From UBA2334 sp964396895 (GTDB taxonomy: Bacteria; Pseudomonadota; Gammaproteobacteria; Burkholderiales; Burkholderiaceae_C), in contig CAYNGJ010000013.1 of NCBI GenBank assembly GCA_964396895.1, positions 1 to 64,000 of the forward strand: DNA of 64,000 nt, in the 5' to 3' direction. This document shows positions 45,710 through 53,751 of this stretch, piece by piece. Both the position numbers and the translations under genes were made by a program. Each line of letters opens with the position of its first letter. The stretch's first letter is position 1. The notes beneath the pieces were generated by a model. The model ran no database searches. It worked only from the letters and a program-made list of their open reading frames with translations, and was not told the origin of the DNA.

Positions 45710-45833
45710 GCAGTAATTGTGCATGCGGTTGCAGTTGTGCCGTGTGGATTGCACGCCACGCGCGCGCTGGTTTGATCAAAATCAAAGCACTGGCCCCGAT
45801 GGTCAGACCACCAACACACTCCGGAGACAAGAC

Positions 45834-46910
45834 ATGGCTGATTTGTTTGAGAACCCCATGGGCCTGATGGGCTTTGAATTTGTGGAATTTGCCTCGCCCA
45901 CGCCCGGCGTGGTGGAGCCTGTGCTGGAGATGCTGGGTTTTTCCGCCGTGGCCCACCACCGCTCCAAAGACGTGACGCTGTACCGCCAGGGCGGCATCAA
46001 CTTCATCGTCAACCGCGAAAAATTCAGCCCCGCCTGGTACTTTGCGCAAGAGCACGGCCCCAGCGCCTGCGCCATGGCCTTTCGCGTGAAAGACTCGCAC
46101 AAGGCTTACCACGCCGCGCTGGCCCTGGGCGCGCAACCGGTGGACATGCAGACCGGCCCCATGGAGCTGAAGCTGCCCGCCATCAAAGGCATAGGTGGCG
46201 CGCCGCTGTACCTGATTGACCGCTTTGAAGACGGCAAAAGCATTTACGACATTGACTTCAACTTCATCGAAGGCGTGGATCCCCACCCCGTGGGCCACGG
46301 CTTCAAGGTCATTGACCACCTGACGCACAACGTGTACCGGGGCCGCATGAGCTACTGGGCGGACTTCTACAGCAAGCTGTTCAATTTCAAGGAGATTCGC
46401 TACTTCGACATCAAGGGCGAATACACCGGCCTCACCTCCAAGGCCATGACCGCGCCTGACGGCCTGATCCGCATCCCGCTGAACGAAGAAGCCTCGGGCA
46501 AAAGCGGGCAGATTGAAGAATTTTTGATGCAGTTCAACGGCGAGGGCATTCAGCACATCGCCCTGCTGTGCGACGACCTGCTGGTGAGCCTGGACAAGCT
46601 CAGGGCCGCCGGCGTGCCGCTGATGACCGCACCCCCCGCCACCTACTACGAAATGCTGGAAGGCCGCCTGCCCAACCACGGTGAACCCGTGGGCGAGTTG
46701 CAGGCGCGCGGCATTTTGCTGGACGGCACCACGGGCGAGGGCGGGCGGCGCTTGCTGCTGCAAATTTTCAGCCAAACGCAATTGGGGCCGGTGTTTTTTG
46801 AGTTCATCCAGCGCAAGGGCGACGACGGCTTTGGCGAGGGCAATTTCAAGGCCTTGTTCGAGTCCATGGAGCGCGACCAAGTGCGCCGGGGTGTGCTGAA
46901 GGCGGATTGA
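45834..46910 (+). CDS. hpd: 4-hydroxyphenylpyruvate dioxygenase
   Basis: This 358-residue non-heme iron dioxygenase makes homogentisate from 4-hydroxyphenylpyruvate. It has two vicinal-oxygen-chelate domains. The iron ligands are the His of FKVIDHLTHNV near 158, the His of GIQHIALLC near 240 and the Glu of FFEFIQRKG near 320. CCGGAG lies about 9 bases before the ATG at 45834. It is read away from the Lrp-type gene. No homogentisate dioxygenase gene is within the window. Confidence 0.96.
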   Translation: MADLFENPMGLMGFEFVEFASPTPGVVEPVLEMLGFSAVAHHRSKDVTLYRQGGINFIVNREKFSPAWYFAQEHGPSACAMAFRVKDSHKAYHAALALGAQPVDMQTGPMELKLPAIKGIGGAPLYLIDRFEDGKSIYDIDFNFIEGVDPHPVGHGFKVIDHLTHNVYRGRMSYWADFYSKLFNFKEIRYFDIKGEYTGLTSKAMTAPDGLIRIPLNEEASGKSGQIEEFLMQFNGEGIQHIALLCDDLLVSLDKLRAAGVPLMTAPPATYYEMLEGRLPNHGEPVGELQARGILLDGTTGEGGRRLLLQIFSQTQLGPVFFEFIQRKGDDGFGEGNFKALFESMERDQVRRGVLKAD

Positions 46911-46939
46911 ACGCTGGCTGAGGGCCACTCACCCGGCTA

Positions 46940-46974
46940 ACCCCCACTGCCCGCAGGCCCAAGGGCAGGGGGGT
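46940..46974 (+). other. Strong hairpin between hpd and phhB
   Basis: CCCCCACTGCCC pairs with GGGCAGGGGGG across a short loop. A run of T occurs 11 bases later but not next to the stem. It may be a weak terminator of hpd or a processing site between hpd and the phhB-phhA pair. Confidence 0.45.
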
Positions 46975-47010
46975 AACGTGGTCATTTTTCGCCACGACAG
47001 GAGACACCCC

Positions 47011-47355
47011 ATGAAAAAACTCACCCCCACTGAACTGACACAGGCGCTGGCCCAGTTGCCGCTTTGGACGCTGGACGCCGCAGGCACAGGCCTGGTGCGC
47101 CAGCTGGTGTTTGCCGACTTTGCCCAGGCTTTTGGCTACATGGCCCAGGTGGCCCTGTGGGCCGAGGCCGCCAACCACCACCCCGAGTGGCACAACGTCT
47201 ACAACCGCCTGCACATCACCTGGTCCACGCACGACGTGGGCGGCGTGAGTGACAACGACGTGCGCATGGCCCAGCGCTGCGACCAGGCGTTCGCGTTGCT
47301 GCAAGGCACGGCACAGGCCACCGCCTCACCCCCTGACGGAGCGGCCCATGCCTGA
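47011..47355 (+). CDS. phhB: Pterin-4a-carbinolamine dehydratase
   Basis: This 114-residue enzyme recycles the pterin cofactor of phenylalanine hydroxylase. The family motif WAEAANHHPEWHNVYNRL near 50-67 holds the two catalytic His of ANHHPE, and LTTHDVGGV type (STHDVGGVSDND) near 73 follows. AGGAG lies 8 bases before the ATG. Its stop overlaps the start of phhA by 8 bases, so cofactor recycling and hydroxylation are coupled. Confidence 0.95.
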   Translation: MKKLTPTELTQALAQLPLWTLDAAGTGLVRQLVFADFAQAFGYMAQVALWAEAANHHPEWHNVYNRLHITWSTHDVGGVSDNDVRMAQRCDQAFALLQGTAQATASPPDGAAHA

Positions 47356-48253
47356 GACCACACACGCCACCCACGCCCCTGCGGTCCCTCAGGGTCAGCC
47401 CCAAGGACACGGCTTGGCGGGTGGCCACCAACCCCAGCGCGCCGACTGGACCATGGACCAAGGCTGGTCCAGTTACACCGCCGCCGACCACGCCGTGTGG
47501 GCCACGCTGTTCCAGCGCCAAACGGCGTTGTTGCCCCAGGTGGCGTGCGACGCGTTTGTGGCCGGCATGCAAAACCTGCCCATCACCGCGCAGCAGATAC
47601 CCGACTTTCGGGCGCTGTCCGACGTGCTCAAGCCCGTCACGGGTTGGGAGGTGGTGGCCGTGCCTGGTTTGGTACCAGACGATGTGTTTTTCACCCACCT
47701 GGCCAACCGGCGGTTCCCGGCGGGACACTTCATCCGTGGGGCCCACCAGCTGGACTACCTGCAAGAGCCCGACGTGTTCCACGACGTGTTTGGCCACGTG
47801 CCCATGCTCATGAACCCCGTCATGGCCGACTACATCCAGGCCTATGGCGAGGCGGGGCTGCGCGCGCAACGCCTGGGCAAGCTGGCAGAGCTGGCGCGGG
47901 TGTACTGGTACACGGTGGAGTTCGGACTGGTGCAGCAGGCCGACGGTTTGCGCATTTACGGCGCAGGCATCGCGTCGTCGCACGCCGAGTGCCTGTTTTC
48001 AGTGCAGAGTGAGTCGCCCAACCGCGTGGGCTTTGAGTTGGAGCGCGTCATGCGCACCCTCTACCGCATTGACGACTTTCAGGAAACCTACTTTGTGCTC
48101 GACTCGCTGGAGGACCTGCTGGCCCTGGCCACCATCGACTTCGGCCCCGTGTACGAGCGCCTTGACCATGGCCCCACCTTCGAGCCGGGCACCGTGCTGG
48201 CCACCGACCGGGTGCTGCACCGTGGCAGTGGCCAGTACCACGCGAAGCCGTGA
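47348..48253 (+). CDS. phhA: Phenylalanine 4-monooxygenase
   Basis: This 301-residue bacterial phenylalanine hydroxylase makes tyrosine with tetrahydropterin and O2. HDVFGHVP near 141-148 gives the two iron His, and the Glu of YWYTVEFGL near 187 the third ligand. IRGAHQLDYLQEPD and GAGIASSHAE are conserved. There is no regulatory domain, as usual in bacteria. Its ATG overlaps the phhB stop. With hpd this links phenylalanine to homogentisate. Confidence 0.96.
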   Translation: MPETTHATHAPAVPQGQPQGHGLAGGHQPQRADWTMDQGWSSYTAADHAVWATLFQRQTALLPQVACDAFVAGMQNLPITAQQIPDFRALSDVLKPVTGWEVVAVPGLVPDDVFFTHLANRRFPAGHFIRGAHQLDYLQEPDVFHDVFGHVPMLMNPVMADYIQAYGEAGLRAQRLGKLAELARVYWYTVEFGLVQQADGLRIYGAGIASSHAECLFSVQSESPNRVGFELERVMRTLYRIDDFQETYFVLDSLEDLLALATIDFGPVYERLDHGPTFEPGTVLATDRVLHRGSGQYHAKP

Positions 48254-48281
48254 CATCCATGTGAAATTCCCGTTGTTACAT

Positions 48282-48336
48282 TGATAGCGGAAACATCAAT
48301 ACTATCAAGCGATAGATGCCTTTTCTATCAAAAAAC
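48282..48336 (+). repeat. AT-rich interspersed repeat, copy 9
   Basis: It reads GATAGCGGAAACATC, CTATCAAGCGATAGATGCCT, TTTCTATCAAAAAAC. It lies in the gap before the ThDP enzyme. Confidence 0.8.
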
Positions 48337-48425
48337 ATGAACTGTCACCCAGGTTGACGTATGGGTGACGCGGTGGGGCTGGGCACGGCACAATGCCCCA
48401 TTTCACCAATCACTGTCCATTTGCC

Positions 48426-50144
48426 ATGACCGTTGCCACCACCTCCGCCGCACAACCACAACTGGCCGGCCACCTGCTGGTCGAATGTCTGGTCGAGCAG
48501 GGCGTGACCCATGCCTTTGGCGTGCCAGGCGAAAGCTACTTGGCGGTGCTGGATGGTTTTCACCAGCATGCCCACCGCATTCGCTTCATCACCAACCGGC
48601 AAGAGGGCGGGGCGGCTTTCATGGCCGAGGCGCACGGCAAGCTGACCGGGCGGCCCGGGGTGTGCCTGGTGACGCGCGGCCCTGGGGCCACCAATGCGTC
48701 CATTGGCGTGCACACCGCCTTTCAGGATTCCACGCCCATGGTGCTGCTGGTGGGCGATGTGGCCAGCGACTGCCGGGACCGTGAGGCCTTTCAGGAGGTG
48801 AATTACTTCAGCTTCTTTGGCCCGCTGGCCAAGCGGGTGGAGCGCATTGACGACGCCCGCCGCATTCCCGAATACATTGCCCGCGCCTTTGCCACCGCCA
48901 TGAATGGCCGCCCAGGCCCGGTGGTGCTGGTGCTCCCTGAAGACATGCTGACGCAAACCGTGGCGGCCCGCCCACTGCCCAGGGTAGAGCCCGCCCAAGC
49001 CTGGAGCGACCCCGGTGCCCTGCGCGAACTGCGCCAACTGCTGCTGGCGGCCCAGCGCCCGCTGGTGCTGGCCGGTGGCGGAGGCTGGACGCCCCAGGTC
49101 GCCCAGGCCTTGCAGCGCTTTGCCGAGAACTGGCAGCTGCCGGTGGCCAATGCCTTCCGCTTTCAGGACACCTTTGACAACCACCACCCGCAGTACGCGG
49201 GCGATGTGGGCCTGGGCATCAACCCCGCGCTGGCGGCGCGTGTGCGCCAGTCTGACCTGCTGATTGCCATTGGCCCGCGCCTGGGCGAGGCCACCACCGG
49301 GGGCTACACCCTCATTGAAGCGCCCGTGGCGGCACAAAAGCTGGTGCACATCCACGCCAGCGCTGAAGAACTCAACCGCGTGTACCAGCCCACGCTGGCC
49401 ATCTGCGCCACCATGAACGCCGCCGCCCGCAGCTTGGAGGTATTGACCGCGCCCACAGACGTGCCGTGGGCCGACTGGACCGCCGCCGCCCATGCCGACT
49501 ACCTGGCCAACATTGACCCGGCCAATGGCGGCATCACGTTGCCAGGCCCCATTGACATGCCGCAGCTCATGGCCGTGCTGCGCCAGCACCTGCCCGCCGA
49601 TGCGGTGCTGACCAACGGCGCGGGCAACTTCGCCAGCTGGCTGCACCGCTTTTACCCCTACCACGGGCTGGCCAAGGGCCACAAAACCCAATTGGCACCC
49701 ACCAACGGGGCCATGGGCTTTGGCGTGCCGGCGGGCGTGGCGGCCGCCATCACCTGCCCAGAGCGGGTGGTGTTCACCATCGCAGGCGATGGTGACTTTC
49801 TGATGAACGGCCAAGAGCTGGCCACCGCCAGCCAGCACGGTGCCAAAACCATCGTGCTGCTGCTCAACAACGGCACCTACGGCACCATCCGCATGCACCA
49901 AGAGCGCGAGTACCCCACACGCGTGAGCGGCTCAGCCCTGAGCAACCCCGACTTTTGCGCCCTGGCCCGTGCCTACGGCTACGCCGCCGAGCGTGTGACG
50001 GCCACTGCCGAGTTCGAGCCAGCCTTGCTGCGCGCCTTGGCCGCGCCCACAGGCACGGTCATCGAGGTGCTGCTGGATGCCGATGTCATCACCACCCGGG
50101 GCACGCTGAGCGCCATCTCGCAAAAGGCCTTGCTGGACCGATGA
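48426..50144 (+). CDS. Acetolactate-synthase-like thiamin-diphosphate enzyme
   Basis: This 572-residue ThDP enzyme has three domains. The N-terminal Pyr domain has the catalytic Glu in ITNRQEGGAAFMAEA near 58, then GPGATNASIGVHTAFQDSTP near 89. A central FAD/nucleotide-type domain follows. The C-terminal PP domain has GDGDFLMNGQEL near 455-466 with Asn in LNNGTYGTIRMHQ near 485. It resembles IlvB-type proteins used in catabolism (glyoxylate carboligase, sulfoacetaldehyde acetyltransferase, and the like) more than the biosynthetic enzyme. No small subunit is adjacent. The substrate is unknown. Confidence 0.85.
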   Translation: MTVATTSAAQPQLAGHLLVECLVEQGVTHAFGVPGESYLAVLDGFHQHAHRIRFITNRQEGGAAFMAEAHGKLTGRPGVCLVTRGPGATNASIGVHTAFQDSTPMVLLVGDVASDCRDREAFQEVNYFSFFGPLAKRVERIDDARRIPEYIARAFATAMNGRPGPVVLVLPEDMLTQTVAARPLPRVEPAQAWSDPGALRELRQLLLAAQRPLVLAGGGGWTPQVAQALQRFAENWQLPVANAFRFQDTFDNHHPQYAGDVGLGINPALAARVRQSDLLIAIGPRLGEATTGGYTLIEAPVAAQKLVHIHASAEELNRVYQPTLAICATMNAAARSLEVLTAPTDVPWADWTAAAHADYLANIDPANGGITLPGPIDMPQLMAVLRQHLPADAVLTNGAGNFASWLHRFYPYHGLAKGHKTQLAPTNGAMGFGVPAGVAAAITCPERVVFTIAGDGDFLMNGQELATASQHGAKTIVLLLNNGTYGTIRMHQEREYPTRVSGSALSNPDFCALARAYGYAAERVTATAEFEPALLRALAAPTGTVIEVLLDADVITTRGTLSAISQKALLDR

Positions 50145-50152
50145 GTGCCGGT

Positions 50153-50196
50153 CTGGAACAAAAAAAGACTGCCGCGGCAGTCTTTTTTTGTTCCAG
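50153..50196. terminator. 44-base perfect palindrome, bidirectional terminator
   Basis: All 44 bases pair with their own complement: an outer arm CTGGAAC, a run of seven A/T, then the core GACTGCC/GGCAGTC. It lies between the convergent ThDP gene and the histone-like gene and gives a GC stem flanked by a T tract in both directions. Confidence 0.93.
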
Positions 50197-50233
50197 TGGG
50201 CAACGGGCGTGGCCCGTTGGCACCTGCCGGAGA

Positions 50234-50731
50234 TCACTTCAGGTGAGAGCTGATCATCTTGGTCATTTCGAACATGGAGGCCTGGGCCTTGTTGAAAATG
50301 GCCTTGAGCTTGGCATCGGCGTTGATCATGCGCTTGTTCAACTCGTCTTGCAGCTTGTGCTTCTTGATGTATTCCCACACCTTCTTGGTCACCTCGGTGC
50401 GAGGGAAAGGGCCTTTACCGATGATGGCGGCCAGCGCTTCGCTGGGCGTCATGGGCTTCATGAAGGCGGCGTTGGCGGTGCGCTTCTTGGCGGGTGCTGC
50501 GGCTTTCTTGGCAGCAGGGGCTGCCTTTTTGGCGGGGGCAGCGGCTTTTTTGGCCGGTGTGGCGGCTTTGGCGGGTGCCGCAGCTTTTTTGGCAGCGGGT
50601 GCAGCCTTCTTGGCCGCCGGTGCGGCTACTTTTTTGGCGGCTGGGGCAGCGGCCTTTTTGGCGGGGGCGGCCTTGGCTGCAGGCTTGGCGGGTGCAGCGG
50701 TTTTTGCGGGTGCTTTTTTGGCAGTTGCCAT
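50234..50731 (-). CDS. Histone-H1-like protein with SWIB/MDM2 domain
   Basis: This 165-residue basic protein has an N-terminal 85 residues built of repeated Ala-Lys-Pro units (PAKKAAAP types), like bacterial H1/Hc2 proteins. A SWIB-like domain follows from about 88 (FMKPMTPSEALAAIIGKGPFPRTEVTKKVWEYIKKH). Such proteins bind DNA through the tail and may compact the nucleoid. I took the ATG at 50731, which has AGGA about 9 bases upstream; an ATG three codons earlier has the AGGA too close. It is in its own transcript. Confidence 0.88.
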   Translation of the reverse strand: MATAKKAPAKTAAPAKPAAKAAPAKKAAAPAAKKVAAPAAKKAAPAAKKAAAPAKAATPAKKAAAPAKKAAPAAKKAAAPAKKRTANAAFMKPMTPSEALAAIIGKGPFPRTEVTKKVWEYIKKHKLQDELNKRMINADAKLKAIFNKAQASMFEMTKMISSHLK

Positions 50732-51137
50732 GGTTGTCATTCCTCGTTGGTGGTGGTGTGCAACCAGTGGAAAACACACTTTGCACTGGCTTGGGCGATG
50801 CTAATTCAGAAGTTTTCGCTTTCCAAGCGGGTCAGGCCGGTTTGTGCGCCATTTCTCTGGGGAAGCGCAGGCGTTTTGGCCCTGAAAACAACACTTACCG
50901 GGAATGGCCGCTCAGCGGGCAAAAAATTACATCGGCTTGATTGAGGCCACGGGCGTTGGGCTCTTCTTGCGCAGGCCAGGGGCGCAGGGGCCATGGTGAC
51001 GGCTGTTTGGCGAGCCATTGCCCGGTGTGGCCATGCCGTGGACCGGCAGCGCAGGCAAATGCCCTGAGAATCTGGGGCGTCCCTGTCCAGCGTCACGTCA
51101 TGCTGGATGTATCCCAACACATTTTGGAGTTACCGTC
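50732..51137. other. Intergenic region between divergent H1-like and RraA-like genes
   Basis: These about 400 bases should hold the two divergent promoters. I see no coding frame that looks real and no strong hairpin. The part at about 50,800-50,935 is less GC-rich. Confidence 0.4.
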
Positions 51138-51644
51138 ATGAATGCCCACCCTGCTTTTGCCACCTGTGACCTGTGTGATGTCCACAAAGCCGACACTTCT
51201 GGCGCTTTTCGCGTGTTGCCCCCCGTGTTCAGGTCTTTTGGTGCCTTGCCCCGCTTTTGCGGCCCGGTGGTCACCGTCAAGTGTTTTGAGGACAACACAC
51301 CGGTGAAAAAAGCGGTGGAGAGCGAAGGCAACAACCGGGTGTTGGTGGTGGACGGCGGCGCGTCGCTGCGCCGGGCACTGCTCGGCGGCAATTTGGGTGC
51401 GACTGCCGCACGCAACGGCTGGGCCGGTGTGGTGGTTGACGGCTGTGTGCGCGACGTGCTGGAACTGGCGGCCTGTCAAGTGGGCATACGGGCGCTGGCG
51501 GCCATGCCCCTGCCCACCGAGCGCCGTGCTGATGGGCAACTGAACGTGCCCGTGCAAATTCAGGGTGTGTGGGTGCGCCCCGGTGACTGGCTGTACGCGG
51601 ACGAAGATGGCATGGTGGTGGCTGACCGCCACCTGCTGGCCTGA
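51138..51644 (+). CDS. rraA: RraA-family protein (putative RNase E regulator or aldolase)
   Basis: This 168-residue protein has the RraA fold. CDLCDVHKADTSG near 8-20, LVVDGGASLRRALLGGNLGATAARNGWAGVVVDGCVRDV near 70-108 and VQIQGVWVRPGDWLYADEDGMVV near 135-160 are the family motifs. RraA binds RNase E in E. coli, whereas other members are 4-hydroxy-4-methyl-2-oxoglutarate or oxaloacetate lyases, and the GCVRD arginine fits both. TTTGGAG lies about 9 bases before the ATG. It is convergent with the TauE-type gene, only five bases from it. Confidence 0.9.
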   Translation: MNAHPAFATCDLCDVHKADTSGAFRVLPPVFRSFGALPRFCGPVVTVKCFEDNTPVKKAVESEGNNRVLVVDGGASLRRALLGGNLGATAARNGWAGVVVDGCVRDVLELAACQVGIRALAAMPLPTERRADGQLNVPVQIQGVWVRPGDWLYADEDGMVVADRHLLA

Positions 51645-51648
51645 GCCT

Positions 51649-52467
51649 TCAGGGCGTGCTCAGCCCGCGCACCAGCATGTAGCTGGCCAACAGATAGAGC
51701 ATGACGGCAAAGACGCGTTTGAGTTGTGGCACCGGCAGAGCGTGTGCGGCTTTGACGCCCAACGGCGCCATCAGCACGCTGGCACAGGCGATCACCCCCA
51801 AGGCGGGCAGCCACACATAACCCACGGAACCCGCTGGCAGGTCGGCCACTGACTGGCCGGCCACGACGTAACCGATGCCATTGGCCAGCGCAATGGGGAA
51901 GCCCAATGCCGCACTGGTGGCCACGGCGTGGTGCATGGACACGTTGCACCAAGTCATGAACGGCACGCTGACGAAGCCCCCACCGGCTCCCACCAGGCCA
52001 GACAAGAATCCGATCACGCCACCGCTGGCCAGCTGTCCGGCCGTGCCGGGCAGTGTGCGGGTGGGGGCGGGCTTTTTATTGAGCAGCATCTGGGTGGCGG
52101 AGAAACTGACGAAGGCCGCAAAAAACAGGGCCAACCAAGCCCCTTTGAGCACCGCGAACACGCCCACGCTGGCCACGGCGGCGCCCAGTACGATGCCGGG
52201 TGCGAGCCGTTTCACGATGTCCCAGCGCACGGCACCACGGCGGTGGTGGGCGCGCACGCTGGAGATGGAGGTGAACACGATGGTGGCCATGGACGTGGCA
52301 ATGGCCATTTTCACGGCCAGGTCGCCTCCCACGCCACGCGACGACAAAATGAAAGTGATGAAGGGCACCAAGAGCATGCCTCCGCCAATCCCCAGCAAGC
52401 CTGCCAGAAAGCCCGTGCACAGGCCCAACACGGCCAGTTCTGCGATCAGCGTCGGTTCAAGCATCAT
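51649..52467 (-). CDS. TauE/SafE family permease
   Basis: This 272-residue inner-membrane protein has about eight helices. GLLGIGGGMLLVP near 23-35 and GLVGAGGGFVSVP near 157-169 are the two repeated signature loops. It resembles the exporter of the cys operon in family only. The cargo is unknown; sulfur anions and other organic acids have been suggested for relatives. It lies beside rraA but is convergent to it. No regulatory site is recognised. Confidence 0.87.
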   Translation of the reverse strand: MMLEPTLIAELAVLGLCTGFLAGLLGIGGGMLLVPFITFILSSRGVGGDLAVKMAIATSMATIVFTSISSVRAHHRRGAVRWDIVKRLAPGIVLGAAVASVGVFAVLKGAWLALFFAAFVSFSATQMLLNKKPAPTRTLPGTAGQLASGGVIGFLSGLVGAGGGFVSVPFMTWCNVSMHHAVATSAALGFPIALANGIGYVVAGQSVADLPAGSVGYVWLPALGVIACASVLMAPLGVKAAHALPVPQLKRVFAVMLYLLASYMLVRGLSTP

Positions 52468-52624
52468 GGTGTGCGGCCCACGGTGCGCCTTGCGTCAGGC
52501 AGCAAGGCGTGGCACCGCTGCGGGCAGGGTGTGGGTAAAAGGGGGGGGAAGAGGGGGTGTCTGCAGGGGAGGCCGAGTCGCAGGCCTGAACCGGGGTTCA
52601 GGTGGGCGAGGTCAGACGGGCTTC

Positions 52625-52770
52625 GGGTTCATCTGACGCGAGACGATCACACCAGCCAACCGATGTTCCAAGCCCTGCTCAAAGAGCATTGGTTCAAGGA
52701 CATAAAAACCCGGCGAGCCCTGCAGACGCCAACATTGTATGCCTGCACAACGCCCTCGCAGGGCAGCGGG
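52625..52770 (-). ncRNA. ssrS: Candidate 6S RNA (ssrS)
   Basis: This stretch lies directly below zapA on the same strand, the usual place of 6S RNA. It shows TCCTTGAACCAATGCTCTTTGAGCAGG, a hairpin within a bubble-like segment resembling the CUUGAACC motif of E. coli 6S. Its ends can pair (CTG...TGCGAG with CTCGCG...CAG). The full secondary structure was not computed, so the exact ends are estimates. Confidence 0.5.
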
Positions 52771-52780
52771 TTCAGACTTT

Positions 52781-53134
52781 TTACAGCAGGCGGCCGTCGG
52801 CCTGCAGTGCTTGGTCGAGTCGACGGCTCAGGTCGGCCAACTGCTGGCTGCCGGGACCGTCTGCGTCGGTGGCAACCTCTGTGTGGGCCAGGGGGGTCAA
52901 GGCGGTCTGGGCCAGCGTTTCCTGGTGTTGGGCCTGTAGCTCGGACAGCTCAAACGCCAGGTTCAGCGAGGCCAGCACGGCAATGCGGTCGCGGGCCTTG
53001 ACTTTGCCCGCGTCGCGGATTTTGCACATGGCCGCATCGACACGGCTGACCGCATCCAGCAACTGCGCCGTGCCGCTTTCTGGGCAAGACAGGAGGTAGC
53101 CCTGACCCATGATCTGAACTTCTATCTGCTTCAT
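52781..53134 (-). CDS. zapA: Cell division protein ZapA
   Basis: This 117-residue protein bundles FtsZ filaments at the division ring. EVQIMGQGYLLSCPESGTAQLLDAVSRVDAAMC near 5-36 is the ZapA domain, followed by a coiled coil (LAFELSELQAQHQETL). Its ATG overlaps the stop of the ZapB-like gene (ATGA), so both are made together. The C-terminus differs from enteric forms, as usual in betaproteobacteria. Confidence 0.93.
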   Translation of the reverse strand: MKQIEVQIMGQGYLLSCPESGTAQLLDAVSRVDAAMCKIRDAGKVKARDRIAVLASLNLAFELSELQAQHQETLAQTALTPLAHTEVATDADGPGSQQLADLSRRLDQALQADGRLL

Positions 53135-53358
53135 GGCGACCCGTCGGTGGCGGAAGTGTGGGGAGGCGGTAACCGGTCGAGCAAGGCGTCGATGCGGGCG
53201 CGGGCGGCGGCGTGCTTGGAGCGCAGCAGGTCGCGCTCGGTGGTGAGGTTGGCCACCTGGGAGCTCAGCAGTTCGTTGGTGCGGCGCAATTCCTCGTGAC
53301 GCAACAGCAGCCGTTCCACTTGGCTGACGAGGTGGGCAAAGGGGGTGTGGTTGACCAT
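53131..53358 (-). CDS. zapB: ZapB-like coiled-coil protein
   Basis: This 75-residue protein is almost wholly a predicted coiled coil with leucine heptads (VERLLLRHEELRRTNELL, then VANLTTERDLL). It corresponds to the small protein that precedes zapA in Burkholderiales, often annotated as ZapB or a TIGR02449 protein. It probably helps organise FtsZ-associated filaments, which is an inference. I chose the ATG at 53358; longer frames upstream would run into the btuB riboswitch. Confidence 0.75.
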   Translation of the reverse strand: MVNHTPFAHLVSQVERLLLRHEELRRTNELLSSQVANLTTERDLLRSKHAAARARIDALLDRLPPPHTSATDGSP

Positions 53359-53421
53359 GGCATCACCATTGTAGGAGTTCGAGACTGGCTGACCAACCAC
53401 CCACGCCATTACAATGCCCGT

Positions 53422-53655
53422 TGTTGGTGCTCGCGAGACCGCTCTGGTCACGCAGTTCAACGGGAAGCTGGGGGGAGGAGGCCGTACGGTCAAATCCTAA
53501 CCAGCGCTGCCCCCGCAACGGTAAGTGGACGGACCCCAAGCACCCCGCGTGCCACGGTCCCGCTTTCATCCACCGGCCACTGGGCTTCGGCGTTTTGACA
53601 ACGCCGCGGTCTGGGAAGGCGATGAAGGTCGATCCACCAGCCCGGATACCGGCCA
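53422..53655 (+). promoter_or_regulatory. Adenosylcobalamin (B12) riboswitch
   Basis: The ordered motifs of the cobalamin aptamer are present. GGGAAGC lies near 53462, GCTGCCCCCGCAACGGTAA near 53504-53522 is the signature core, CCACTGG lies near 53576 and CTGGGAAGGCGATGAAGG near 53611, with ATCCACCAGCCCGGATACCGGCC at 53632-53654. It begins upstream of btuB, so high B12 should shut the operon off. Confidence 0.95.
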
Positions 53656-53751
53656 ACAAGGTGGTGGTGCGTCTGCTGATGGCAGTGGCACCACCGTAAA
53701 GCCCATGCACCGTCGGGGAAGGCGGTGAGGGCGCATCAACCTGCGTTTGTC

